Shown: piece by piece, positions 44,960 through 56,259 of the stretch
Numbering within the stretch: position 1 is the stretch's first letter
How the letters are laid out: the number at the start of each line of letters is the position of its first letter
Source of the DNA: Cryptomeria japonica
Taxonomy: Eukaryota; Streptophyta; Pinopsida; Cupressales; Cupressaceae
Assembly (NCBI RefSeq): GCF_030272615.1
Contig: NW_026728909.1
Span: 1 to 64,000 of the forward strand
Length of the DNA: 64,000 bases
Direction of reading: 5' to 3'
Notes under the pieces: generated by a model
Databases searched by the model: none
What the model saw: only the letters and a program-made list of their open reading frames with translations
What the model was told of the DNA's origin: nothing
Made by a program: the position numbers and the translations under genes

Positions 44960-46872
44960 TCAAAAATCTTATGACCAAATCCATTGCACTAATAATAGAC
45001 AACATTCATATCCCAAAGTGCATTAAAAGGATTTTTACTTTCATAATTCATGGTGGTCTTATTGGTTAATCTACAATCAGCTATTCTATGCACAAATTTG
45101 TTACACAGGTAACAATAACCATGAAAGTTTGGAACATACTTGTTAGGTTGCCTTGGTCCTGTAAATGAATGCCTCACCAGGGTTCTTTCTTTCATGTTGC
45201 TGACTCTGGTGAATCCTTCATGGTCAACTCTTGCATTTCTCCTTAGATTTGTATGTCGATACATTGATTGTGTATACCAGTTTGTGTGGTGGTTTCTAAT
45301 AGCATCTGCATATATCTTCTTACAGGTATCCTTTCTTACTGTGAATGTCTTCTTTTCTTCACCTTCATTGGAAGAGGTGAATTGTATCTCCTTACTAGAT
45401 GTGTCTTTTCTGTTTGAACTTTGACCTTCTTCAAATCCTAAGCCATCGGTATCTTTGGATTGCTTCTGTTTGCCCAACATCTTGTTTAAGGCTTCGGTGT
45501 TGCCTTCATATTTGCTTCTCACTTTTATTTCTTCCTTACTTTCTTCAAGCTCCTTTCTGAGCTTTACTATTTCTGCTTCCAGATCTTGATGCTCCTTTTC
45601 CTTCTTCATCAAATCAGAGGATGTAACTTCACATATCCTCTTGACTTATTCCAGCTGCAGTTTCAAGTTAGATATAACCTGATTGGACTCATCTAGGGAT
45701 TTCTTCAAGAGACGTTGTTCCTCTACTATAGCGAGCTTGAATTTCTTGATTTCTCTTCTTGTTTTACTCAACTCCTCAAGAGAACATATAAGCTAACCTT
45801 CTAGGTCCACTTCAGCCTCATTATCTTCTTCTTCCTTATCTTTACCATCCGGTTCATCAAGTGCCATAAAGAGATTAACTTCTCTGTCATTCTCATGGTA
45901 GTCATCTTCTGATGCACTTACTTCATCTGAGGCATCATCTTCAATAGTGCATAGGTTGTTTTGCTTCTGGTAGCCTCTTCTTCCTTGCTGGCAGACATTC
46001 CTTTTTTTGTCTTTACCAGCAAATCTACTAAAGCTTCTTTACTCATCTCCACCAGTTTCATTTTAAGGATATTTTGTATCAACTTGTCCAACTTTTCTAC
46101 AGTTGAAACATTTGAGTGGTCACTTTCTTTTATACTTTCTGGATCCTCTTTTGAGATTTTTGATAAAGTTTGTTACCTCTGCATCAGATTCTTCACTCGA
46201 TCCTTTATAAACTACCACTTCTTTGCCCTTCTTGATGGAGTTGAATTTTGTCTCTTTCCTTGAGGATGTATCACCGGTTGTTCTCATTTCATAGGTTGTT
46301 AGTGATCCAAATAGCTCATCCATTATAAAGATCTTCAGATCCTTGGCTTCTTCTATGGAAGATACCTTAGTATCATACTTAGGTGTGAGAGACCTAAGTA
46401 CCTTCTTGACAAGAATCTCATCTGCAATTTATTCTCCAAGTCCTTTGATGGTATTCATAGTTACATCAAATCTGTGAAGGTAGTCTGCAATATTTTTACA
46501 TCCTTCATCTTGATGCCTTCAAGTTGGCCCCTAGTGCTTGCAAATTGCCCTCTTTGAGTTTTGCATCCCCTTCAAATAACCTCTGCATTTTATCCCAAGT
46601 CTCCTTGGTGGATGCATAGTGCATGACCTTGACAAACTCATTATTAGACAACCCCCGCAAGATACCATATTTATCCTTAGTATTGTTCTCATACTCCTTC
46701 TTGGCATCCAAACCAGTGGGAGGAACACTAGGGATAGTATACCCATTCTTGACAGACATCACACATCAAAACCAAGGGAGGAAATATAGGTCTCCATTCT
46801 TCTGCTCGAGAAGGCATAGTTAGACCCATCAAACATGGGATATTTTGAGGGGGCAGGCTCATTTCTTTCCAT
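44960..46872 (-). pseudogene. Gag of the older copia element
   Basis: ATG at 46872 on minus (MERNEPAPSKYPMFDG). A frame change leads to 46505-46762 (GYTIPSVPPTGL ... EFVKVMHYASTKETWDKMQR). The long coiled-coil part is 45640-46320, and 44989-45612 carries a knuckle CYLCNKFVHRIADC in which the usual Gly before His is Val. Multiple frameshifts. Confidence 0.82.
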
Positions 46873-46922
46873 TGTATTCTAAGATCATAGTCTACCCAAG
46901 CTTTAAACAATTGGGAACCTAG

Positions 46923-46934
46923 GCTTTGATACCA
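46923..46934 (-). other. Primer binding site of the older copia element
   Basis: TGGTATCAAAGC on minus, two bases inside the LTR edge. It differs by one base from the usual TGGTATCAGAGC. Confidence 0.88.
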
Positions 46935-46936
46935 AT

Positions 46937-48551
46937 TGTTGAACACAAAGTACCACTAAGAGGGGGTGAATCGGTTGTTCCTAAGTTCTTTTTCTTTTTA
47001 AAACAACCTTAGAATACCGGTTATTATCCTAAGCACTAAACAGTCAAATTGGTAAGACAAAAGTGGATACTAAAAGAGACAAAAACAAAAATTCAACCCA
47101 CAACACCAGATGCACGAGGAAAACCCAATATGGGAAAAACCTTGGTGAGAAATGTTGTTGGAGACTACTACTCCAATCCAACCTCACAAGTGAAACAATG
47201 AATTACAAATATTTAGGGCACCAGCCCAAGGAGCACCAACGCAAGGAGCACCAACCCCTACACCAAGCTCCAACTTAGTGATGTATATTGAAATACAATT
47301 TTGATACAGTTATAGCTTCTGGTTGCAAATGAGTTCTACAACTCTTGATCAAACAAATTTATGCTAGTTAACAGTCTTCTCTTCTTCTCTCTCAACCTAA
47401 CACCACACTTAGTCACACTTGGATGCCTTCTTAACTGATTACGCCTAACTTGTTAGCTCAATTATCAGACCTGCAATTGTTTACCAGTAGTCTATCTCTG
47501 CCAATTAAACCCTCTCACTAGTTTGCCTGCTAACTCACTCTACAAATTTCTTAGAATAAATTCTAAGGAAGATGATCCTTCTCTGTTCTCAAACTCTCTT
47601 CACTCTCCTTCTTCACATTAAGCATCAGTAATTTCTATCTAGAGCTCACATATTTATAATCTTGAATTCCTGCCCAAAATCGCATTCAAACAATATCGTG
47701 TTAGGTTTTTCCTTCTCCAACTCGATCCAAATCCGATTTTTTTTAATCTTCTTTTCTAGGAATATGAACTTCATGACATCGATCAACAACAACAAAGCTT
47801 CACATTCCAATATGCATTTTTTAAATCTGGAGATTTGCAACATGCTTTTTTGGTTTTGTCTGTCATACGCCATTAATGGCTATGTTGTTTCCTTCAGCAA
47901 ATGGGTATGAAGATCAAATCTTCTTGTAGGATCACTTCAGTCACTTTCCATATTTCCTTCCTCGAGCCACAATCCTCTGGCATCATCTGTGGCTTGCGGG
48001 TTTGTCATAAAGGTTGACCTGCTTGCTGACTTGTTACATTGATGCACACTCCATCAACATGTGCAATATTTCCACTTGGCATCCAACTGTCATATTTTTT
48101 GACATCCACCTTTGCTTGGATTTCTATGTTGGTTTGACATCCTTTGTTGACCAAGGTTGACTACCGGCTCAATTCACCTTATCAGTATGACCAACAAAAA
48201 TCCTATATACCGACAATACATCCTTCTAATAATTCATCATACCTTCTGGTTTGTCTTCATGCCATCCTCTCTGTTCTGCTCATAGGATGTTGCTATGATT
48301 CTTTTAGCATTCCTCCTCTTCATCACAAACAAGCGACCAACCTTCATCCCAGTTTGTACTTTACCGATAATCCTGCTTTACCAGCAGATGACATAATTCA
48401 CGTGTATTGGTAGCCTTCCTTCTATCTGCTCACTCACATGTGCATTTCCATCATATGTCTTTCTCTTCTTATACCGGTCACCACTTCTTTTTTACCGATG
48501 ACCTTGCCAAACCAATTGACATCAATGACAACTTAATGCCAATAATGCCCA
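46937..48551 (-). repeat. 5' LTR of the older copia element
   Basis: Aligns over its length with 37612-39250, with many substitutions. The outer end (near 48545-48551) lacks the complete ...CCAACA found in the partner. Confidence 0.88.
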
Positions 48552-48599
48552 AAGATTACCATTGTTCTTGAATTCAAAAGATTCATCAAGTTCAACCTA

Positions 48600-49225
48600 G
48601 TTCAAATCACTACCCATCTCCAAAAATGTAGAAGACGGATTGAGAAAGTGACAGGTCTGATGGCTATAGTGGTAAGTACCAATAAAATTGAAATCATGTT
48701 GCTTTATCCAAGAGGGAAAGGAAAAGGCAAGAATAGAAAGTACCAAAAAGGTAATCTTGGGATTATGCATGCTTAATAGGTAACTCATTCAAGATCATGG
48801 CATGAGCCACAATCGAGATTTCGTGCAGGTGAGACCATATTTTAAAATTATTAACAAATGCGTTTAACCCTAGCAGCTTGTCGGCCACATAGTTTTCCTC
48901 ATGCCGCATGTGGCAGAAGTTAAAGTTGCCAAGAGTACAAAGGAGAGCATGACACTTGGCGATGAGAGAGGCAGTTTTCCATTCCAGTTTAGCCACCCCA
49001 TTAAGCATCATGATTGTATTTTGGGAGTCTCCTTCAACAGTGGTTCGTCTGAAACCCTTTTCCTTGGCAAAAACTAACCCATAAAAAAACCACAACAACT
49101 TCAGCCATGCTAGAGGTTTGGACACCAAAGTTCACTACAGAAGCAAGGATGAGGCCACCGTGTGAGTCTTTAATCATGCCACCACCTCCTGTCCAACTTG
49201 GGTTACCCCGAGAAGACATGTCGAA
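48600..49225 (-). pseudogene. LINE-type RNase H (RVT_3) remnant
   Basis: On minus, 49034-49219 has GNPSWTGGGGMIKDSHGGLI, and 48763-49128 has VEGDSQNTIMML and FCHMRHEENYVADKL. These are the D/E/D and H-x2-R-x2-N-x2-AD features of the RNase H domain at the end of plant L1 ORF2. A frameshift lies between them. No RT was found upstream before the LTR at 49547. The older copia element is inserted directly downstream. Confidence 0.8.
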
Positions 49226-49546
49226 AGGAAGTGAGAATTTGTTGGAATGCTAAATGTTCACTCTTCTTTGTAGCAATATGAGTTTTAGTTATCCTCTCAA
49301 GTTATATTTTTCTATTAACCTCTCTTGCTATTTTTTGAAAACATTATTACAAGTAAGCTCTTCTACTAATATTGAATTTTATTTCTTTATAATTTAGTGA
49401 CTTTTTTGTTAAATGCATTCTAATTTTTGTCAAAGTATTTAAAATCTTTAATAAATTTCCAGTCACCTTAAAAAAAAATTCTTATATTATTTGAATTAAA
49501 AAAAAAATTCTTGAAAATATATGAGAAATAATTTCATTAAAGGCAC
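49226..49546. other. AT-rich spacer, nothing recognised
   Basis: A- and T-runs only. Confidence 0.5.
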
Positions 49547-50721
49547 TGTAATGGGTGAAAAATTAGGGTTTCCACCATAAGAAGGATGAAAACCACTCAT
49601 TTTTTCTTAGGGACCAACTACATTCAAAAGAGGGTTAGAATATAATAGATTCAGTCACAAACTAGCAAGGATTAGGACTGAATACTAATTAGATTAAAGG
49701 GATGAATTTGTTTAACCTCTTTTGTAAGTTGAGTTTCTAAAATTAGGGTAAAATAAAAACACAGAAATAGTGAGCTACAGTCATCAAATTGAGCCATGCA
49801 CCTAGATTTGAGAAATATAAGCATATTCATATCTAATCCCCAAAGGAGATCCTAAAATGTCACGACCATGGTGTCTGTCACCCTAGTCCTTTGAACTTTT
49901 AGCACACCAAAGGGAGATTGATTACTCACTATAAATAGTTCTTATTCTAAAGATCGCAACTTCATACTTGTTTCCTACTCATAAAAGAAGGGGAAATATG
50001 TTGGGAATAGGGGTTTGCCTAAGTAAAACCCTAGTTTAGGCATTAATCTTGATTGGAATATTGCAAATACTGGAATTAATAATCAAAGGATATACCTCAC
50101 ATCTGCAATAACAAATAATTATGCTTTTCTTATTGAATGTAATCACATATGTTATATGAAATGACATGGGCATGACAAAACCCTCATCACACACACATGC
50201 TTGCATATGAATGATGTAATGTTGCTCTATTATTGATGAATAAAGAATATGTTGCCTTGAAGATCTCTAGAAATGTTTGATGATGTATATTTCAATGCAT
50301 GAATGCTTGATGTCGTGTGATTATAATTTTTCCCTTTTATCCCCTATCTGTCAAAATGAGAGGGGAAAGCCTCCTTATATACTTGCCCATCGAAAAACAT
50401 GTTAATTTTCTGACATAGGATCACATGGGGCCAGGTTTCCCGCTCAAATTTGGAAATGCTCAAGGGGTTCAAAGGGGGCCCCAAATAAGGAGGACCAAGG
50501 TGTGGCACCATGGTCCCAATGAGGACAGAGGTGTCACACCCTGGTCCTACACCATTTTAGGGTCGCAACTAAGGGGCCATATGGTGTATGAAGTGAAAAT
50601 AAGGCCATATTTTCATGATTAAAGCATAATTAGGTATTAATTAAGTATTGGGGTACAAACACTAAGGTGAAGGCCCAAATTGTGGACCAAATTATAGGGG
50701 ATTACAATTTAGGATACTACA
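49547..50721 (-). mobile_element. Ty3/gypsy-type 3' LTR, 1,175 bp
   Basis: On minus it starts TGTAGTATCCTAAATTG at 50721, directly after a polypurine tract, and ends near ...CACCCATTACA at 49547. A TATATAAGG box lies on minus at 50381-50373. It is unrelated in sequence to the LTR at 60460-61887, although both face the same way and bracket the PMD/gag region. The lower boundary is my best guess. Confidence 0.7.
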
Positions 50722-50740
50722 TTTAGCCCCCACTTTAGTG
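50722..50740 (-). other. Polypurine tract of the gypsy-type 3' LTR
   Basis: CCACTAAAGTGGGGGCTAAA on minus, touching the LTR start. Its position and purine bias fit second-strand priming. Confidence 0.7.
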
Positions 50741-51004
50741 GAAGTATGAGCCTATGCAAATACTCATGGTAAAGTGATTTATTTTGTCTCATTTGTGCTT
50801 GTTGAATTTGGAGAAAGTGACACTTGGAGAAAAGACAAAATGTTGATTCCTTTTGCTTCTCATTGATTCGAGTGCGTTCGGAGGTTTCAGAGGCCTGCCA
50901 CATATGGACCACCGGTAAGTCATCCTTTTTGACCCCTTCTGGATTTTTGTTTCGTCATTTTTTATCATGTTTTTGAATTTTGTCACGCGAATTTAACGGT
51001 TTAG

Positions 51005-51460
51005 TGCATCAGGGTTAAATCGTAACGCATACGATAGGTTGTGTAGTGCGTAGAGTTTAACTAAGTAGGGTAGGGTCTAAGTAGATTAGGATAGCGCATT
51101 GATAGGTTAGATTAGCGCATAAAGATAGGTTACCGCATCAGGGGCATAGGGTAGCGTATTGGGTAGCACGTAGGAGAGACCTAGCGCATAGGGTTAGCCA
51201 GGGTTCACAAGGGTAGTGTAGGATAGCATGTAGGTATACCCTAGTGCATATGGTTAGGTTTGTAGCACAGGGCCAGGATAAGATAGCGCATAGGGGTTTG
51301 TCGCGCTTAGGATAGTTTAGGTGATGCATAAATAGGATAGGGTAGCGCATAGGTTCTGGCTAGCGAATAGGATGAATGGTGTAGCGCATTGAGAGGAAAT
51401 GGTAGCGCATAACTAGCATTTTAGCACGTAGATAAGATTGTTTAACGCATGAGGGAAAAA
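51005..51460 (+). repeat. TAGCGCAT degenerate short-repeat cluster
   Basis: About 22 versions of (g/t)TAGCGCATAGG appear at irregular 15-30-base spacing, including TAGCGCATTG, TAGTGCATA, TAGCACGTAG, TAACGCATA and TCGCGCTTAG. There is no open frame or fixed period. The same word, same strand, recurs at 5540-5830 and 59279-59569. Confidence 0.75.
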
Positions 51461-51589
51461 TTTTGGTAAAGTAGGGTTTTGGATGAAGAAAGATAGGTAA
51501 GTTTTTGCCAGTTTTGTCAAGATGGGTCCGAATTGTCAGTTTGTGTGTCTGTTGTCATTGTTTTGATAAGTTGTCCAATATGAGTTTTG

Positions 51590-51810
51590 ATATAACTTGA
51601 TTTGATTTGCATTGTTTCAAGTTGATTGTGATCGAACGTTGATATGATGTGGTTTTTGATATGGGTGTTTTGAAATGAACTTGATTTGATTTGCATTATT
51701 TCAAGTTGATATATATGTGGAGCTTGAGTTGTTTTACAAGCTGATATAGTTGTGGAACTTGAGTTGTTTTACAAGCTGATATGAATGTGAAAGTTGAGTT
51801 GTTTTACAAG
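51590..51810 (+). repeat. 35-bp minisatellite, left part
   Basis: Units start at CTTGAGTTGTTTTACAAG, 51723 and 51758, and a third at 51793 is cut by the inverted-repeat element. Looser relatives of the unit (TTGATTTGATTTGCATT) extend left to about 51597. Confidence 0.8.
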
Positions 51811-52633
51811 TGGGTGAACTCACAATAATGGTTCCCACTTTTTTGCCACTTTTGACACTGAGATGTACATTTTTAAAATAATCTTCAACTTTCGAGAACT
51901 ATAACTTTTAAACTATTAAAAACTTGAAGATGATGTAAATTAGTGATTTCTAGCATTTTGTTTGTAGATTCTATATACATTTTTTTCAAATTTTTTTGAT
52001 GGATTTTTAAAAAAAATTTCCATCTCCCTCGAAAAGTAGTTTTTTACAACAAACTACATTTTTTAAGAGTGAGATCCCTCCCGAAACGTATAAATTTTTT
52101 TCTATAAATGATAAAAACTCAATTCTTTTGAATTTTGGTTTGTAACATCAATATCCAGGGCTTGCATTTGGTTTTATAGTGATATGTTCAATATTTGTCA
52201 TTTTATAAAGTTTTGAAGTCCGACTAGTCATAATTTAGACATAGGTTTGAGTTTGAACACATAACTTGTTCTATATAAATCAAAATTCAATTTTATTTTT
52301 TTTGTTAGAAAGAAGACATCAATACCAGGGGCATAGATATTTTTCAGAATTTTTTTGAATTAGTTTCTTATTTTTCCCAATGCGTTGAACAGAGAAGTTC
52401 ATGTTCGATGAAAAACCAATTTTCCATAAAATTAAAAAAACAAGAACATAATAAATTCAAAATATAACAAAATTATACTCGTTGGAAAGCTTTCTCCAAG
52501 TACTACAATCTAATATTTTTGGGTTATCAAGATTATTTCATTCGTGCTTTGAGCCAGAGCTCCGAAGTCATTAATTCTTCAGAATTTTGAAAATTTTTGG
52601 GAGAAACCTCAAATTAGAGGGTTCGAATGAACA

Positions 52634-52822
52634 GTACTTCGAGCGAATTGGATTCGCTTGAATCCATTATGGTTCGAGTGAACCCCCATTCGCTCGAACC
52701 AATAGGCTTGATTTCGGCCCGTACAAAGTCACCCGCGGTTCGAGCGAACCTAGGTCCGCAACGTGATTCGCTCGAACTCCCAGGGGTAGTTCGAGCGAAT
52801 ACCACTATTTCGCTCGAACACC
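52634..52822. repeat. Array of TTCGAGCGAA hairpins
   Basis: Eight copies of the word alternate in orientation (TTCGAGCGAA and TTCGCTCGAA, with small variants) and form four consecutive inverted pairs: 52637-52662, 52671-52700, 52737-52777 and 52788-52820. The last pair is GTTCGAGCGAAT, a six-base loop, then ATTTCGCTCGAAC. It lies inside the TIR element. Confidence 0.8.
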
Positions 52823-52833
52823 TAGAAAATCGA

Positions 52834-52877
52834 AGTTCCCACTTTCGCCAAATTCCTTCGTTGGCAAAAGTGGGAAC
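52834..52877. repeat. 17-bp stem hairpin near the right end of the TIR element
   Basis: GTTCCCACTTTCGCCAA pairs with TTGGCAAAAGTGGGAAC with one mismatch around a nine-base loop. The right arm is the inner part of the terminal inverted repeat. Confidence 0.8.
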
Positions 52878-52897
52878 CAGCTTTGTGAATTCACCCA

Positions 52898-53080
52898 GGT
52901 TGATATGATTTGAAACTTGAGTTGTGTTACAAGTTGATGTAATTGTGGAACTTGAATTGTGTTACAAGTTGATATGATTTGATATGAAAATGGATTTGAT
53001 ATGATGTGGAACTTGATTAGATTTTCAATGTTTCAAGTTGGTATGAATTTGATTTGATTAGGAAACTGATATTGGACTTG
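52898..53080 (+). repeat. 35-bp minisatellite, right part
   Basis: Units continue at 52916 and 52951 (ACTTGAGTTGTGTTACAAG), in phase with the left part once the element is ignored, then fade into looser copies to about 53060. Confidence 0.8.
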
Positions 53081-53092
53081 TTTTGTTTGTGA

Positions 53093-54529
53093 CAGGAGCG
53101 CATTGGAGTTGTTCAGCCGCGAGAGCAATTTCTAAGACTGTGGTCATTGATACCACGATTGACACAGGCTGATAGGGATATTATTGAGAGGTGTGGCCTA
53201 TCCTCTTTGTCAGAGATGTCCCAATTTATCATTAACTGGGGTTTGTTGACAGCGTTGGCCGAGAGGTGGCATAGGGACACCAACACCTTCCATTTGGCAA
53301 TAGGTGAGTTCACAGTGACACCTAAGGATTGCAATCGGATTCTGTGGATTCCTGTGGTAGGTGCATTGTTACCTTATGGGCAGATAGAGGAGGGTGGGAT
53401 AGAGGCACTTCGCCAGATTCTTCAGGATGATACAGTTTGTGGATATGAGATCCCCTGGCAGGAGTTCATAGATTTGGATTATGCTCCTCTACCATCAGTG
53501 CTGGTAGGATTCATAGGTGGTTTCTTATGTCCCAACCGTAGGTTGAAGGGACTGGCAGTAGGATGGGGGTTGGTCCTGGAGGACATGGTGACATAGCGTC
53601 ATTGATTTGCATGGGGGTCGGCTATGCTGGCCCACTTATACAGGGATCTGCATCAGGTGGTGTACTTGGGTTATAGCAGTCTATTAGTTGGAGTTACACT
53701 ATTATAGGTATGGACGTTGGAGCATATTCCCACAGCCAGGCCACTGGCGAAAAGAGATAGGCCTGTTGGGTGTGCTTATGCATACGGATATCGAGGGATA
53801 GTTGTCCAACGTAAGCTAGGCAAACTAGAGCACTGGAGGAGAGTGTTAGATGATATTGATACGGTCATCTGGAGACCATATATGGAGTGTGAGGTATAGG
53901 CAGAGGTTGGGATGGAGATGTCATACATCTATATGTCCCAATTTTTGATAGGGCGGATACCCTTTGTTATTGAGAGATTTTTGCATAGCCGAGTGTTGCG
54001 GTAGTATGGTCATCAACAAGGAGCATGCTTGTATGCTTGACAGAGATAGGATATACCAGAGTGGGGACCCACTATTGATAGTGCAGTGGAAGTTGAAGAG
54101 TTCTTTCACTTAGCCAGCCAGATATGGGACTATGCCTATGGGGTAGTAGACGCAGGGATGACAAAGAAGTTCACCGCACTGTTTGCGGCACATGTTGTTG
54201 CCAGGATATCAGATCCAGCAGAGATGATTCCCGCTTTTGATGATGATGAGTATGATGAGAAGCCCGAGAGGCTAGGGAGACGGAGAGAAGATGGAGAGGA
54301 GCTGGATGTGGGAGGTGGGGATGGTGGAGGGGATGATGGTGGAGATGGTAGAGGATGTGGTCGAGGTTGGCGAGTGAATCGAGGGAGGAGTGGAGATCGG
54401 GCTAGGAGAGGAGATCGGGGTGGAGATGGTGGTGACAGAGGGATTCGGTGGAGAGAGCAGTGCGGCGAGCTATGGTGGATAGAGGGAGAGAAGGTTTGGC
54501 TATTCGAGCTGGGGGTGAGAAGAGAGTAG
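53093..54529 (+). pseudogene. Plant mobile domain (PMD) ORF, seven in-frame stops
   Basis: One frame of ~478 codons can be followed throughout. It starts in QERIGVVQPREQF and LRLWSLIPRLTQADRDIIER, passes CGLSSLSEMS, INWGLLTALAERWHRDTNTF and HLAIGEFTVTPKDCNRIL, the N-terminal PMD core, and then EHIPTARPL and the WRPYMECE segment, ending in a Gly/Asp/Arg-rich tail. Stops are at 53594, 53603, 53705, 53897, 54002, 54038 and 54047, each one transition away from a Trp or Gln codon. GTGACAG just before could be a splice acceptor; no start codon is evident. It lies antisense to the gypsy remnant. Confidence 0.8.
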
Positions 54530-54596
54530 GAGAGGTGATAGCAGTGGTGGGAGGGACTGACGAGTTTAGACGATCGGCTCAGAGGAGGAGGTCTGA

Positions 54597-54938
54597 TGGT
54601 ACAATGTTTGAAATCCATTTAGCATAGTCTATAGGTCGGATGAATCTGACGTCTAATAACTTCTTTAGTTCATCTTTGACCATTAATGCCACATGCGGAT
54701 TCATCTTTCTTAATTTCTGCTTGACTGGCTTAGCTCCTGGAACAATAGATAAATGATGCATGATCAGGTTCGATTCTATTCCAGGCATATTAGCATAGGA
54801 CCAAGAAAAATTAATTTTCTTTTCTTTGAAGAATCTGATAAACTCTAGTTGTTCTTCTTCTGTTAGTGATTCTACTAGGTGTATGTTCTTAGATGTTCCT
54901 TCCGTACCTATGTTTATTAATTGAGTTGCCTCAATCAA
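54597..54938 (-). pseudogene. Ty3/gypsy RT N-terminal fragment (copy 2)
   Basis: Copy of 858-1199 with one Ser-to-Pro difference in the KLRKM(S/N)PHVALMV region (54698). It stops after SNIVP at the same base. Confidence 0.88.
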
Positions 54939-54944
54939 TATGGG

Positions 54945-56131
54945 TCACCGCTCTTGATAGTATTCAGGAAGAGTGTCAGGTCTCCCATCCTTAGGTGCCT
55001 TTAAAAGGTTTTTGCCCTTAGATGCATCCTTTATTTTGACTTTCTTGTGATCTAGTGCTGCCATTGACTGGTTTGCAACATTAGATCCTTTGTTTCTTTC
55101 ATTTTTGTGATTGAGAGACTTGGCACTCCCCTGATTGCAAATATTGTTATTTTGTTCCCTTGTAGAGCATGTTTCTGGGTTGACTGTACATAGATACTGG
55201 ACAAATGGATTCATCATCTGGGAAATTGGGTATATCACAGTGTTTAGGTTCTTCCCAGTCTATGAGATCAGGAAATACAAGCAATAGAGATTCATTTGGT
55301 GGGTTGAGATCGGTTGCAGTAAGTGTCATGATAGAGGTATCATTATAGTTATCTGGGATGCTCATTAGGTTAATGATATTGTCAAGTTCTTTAATGGCAT
55401 CATCTTTGGGTGTAGACTTGTTCGTAGTACCGCTACTCATTTTCCTTAGCCTCATAGATATGTCGTGGTCTGAATTCAAGTAATCGAGACTCTACGCCTT
55501 GTCCCTTCTGAGAAAGGGGTGTGTGTGAATGGATAGTACCTTCCTTGTCATCCTCGGTAATATTTGAACAACTAACCCATTCATAGTCATTAGAATCTAT
55601 TTAAGAAGTAATGTCCCAAAGTCTTTTAGTGTTGCTGACAGGTACGTTGTAGGGTGAGAAAACATCTTTGATAATTGATATCAGTCTTGTAATTTTTTCT
55701 GATTCAGAATCAGAGCCTGCTTGTACCCTTTGCACTTGTTCATACACTATTTCTCCTTGGGGAGTAGTGATATCTTCGAGTGATGACTATGCCTTGTTTT
55801 GAATAGGTTCATGTACATGATGCACTTTCTCATAAGATGCTTCTTCCCTTTGAATGGCTAGTTTTTCTTGTCATTTCTCTTTTTCCTTGTGTTCTCACTC
55901 TTTCCTTTTTGTTTCTACTACTTGGTGTAGCACCTCTTGCCATGAGTTCTCATTATATTTATTCTTTTCTTTCCACTGAGGTTTCTGATACTTATTTTGT
56001 TTCTGCCAAGGTGGTATGTTGTGTCCATATCCTAGTCTTGTTCTATCCCGTGAAAATTGTGAGGGAGATTCTAGCGGTTCTGTAATGCCTTCTTGATGCT
56101 TGCCTATAGGTCCTTTGCTATTGTATCCCAT
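54945..56131 (-). pseudogene. Ty3/gypsy protease-RT linker (copy 2)
   Basis: Copy of 1206-2392. It differs at 55013 (Glu/Lys) and 55439 (Thr/Met) and is otherwise the same broken low-complexity spacer. Confidence 0.6.
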
Positions 56132-56259
56132 CCGTCGTATGATCAGGAATCATTAACCATATTGTTGTGTTGGTATGGCCACCTCTAGAGTAGCAGCTCT
56201 GACCTCTTCCTCATCCTTGTATAGCCAACTAAGGATGTCTTTCCCTTATGATTCATTTG

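Larger units (their letters stand above)
37612..48551 (-). mobile_element. Older Ty1/copia retrotransposon, minus strand, with nested insertion
   Basis: LTRs are 46937-48551 (5') and 37612-39250 (3'), both beginning TGTTGAACAC when read on plus. PBS TGGTATCAAAGC is on minus at 46934-46923, and a PPT (CCAAAGGGGGAGAT on minus) sits at 39251-39264. Gag, integrase, RT and RNase H follow in copia order on the minus strand and are all broken. The LTRs differ visibly more than those of the element at 22305, so this one is older. I found no target duplication; the outer end of the 5' LTR looks degraded. Confidence 0.92.
51811..52897. mobile_element. ~1.09-kb terminal-inverted-repeat element
   Basis: Begins TGGGTGAACTCACAA then GGTTCCCACTTTTTTGCC, and ends with the reverse complement, GGCAAAAGTGGGAACC then TTGTGAATTCACCCA. 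TIRs are ~36 bp with a few mismatches. It interrupts a 35-bp minisatellite: the 18 bases before it and 18 after make one unit plus 1 base, or plus 3 if the outer T and A belong to the target (AGT/AGG). No transposase is encoded, so it is a non-autonomous DNA transposon or fold-back element of unassigned superfamily. Confidence 0.72.

Noticed and set aside
49547-50721. Treating this LTR as the 3' partner of the LTR at 60460-61887.
   Set aside because: The ends, TATA context and bodies do not align. I list it as a separate family and report the mismatch as a finding.
51005-51460. A CRISPR-like array or telomere-like repeat.
   Set aside because: The words are degenerate with irregular spacing and no constant spacer length. 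The DNA is plant nuclear.
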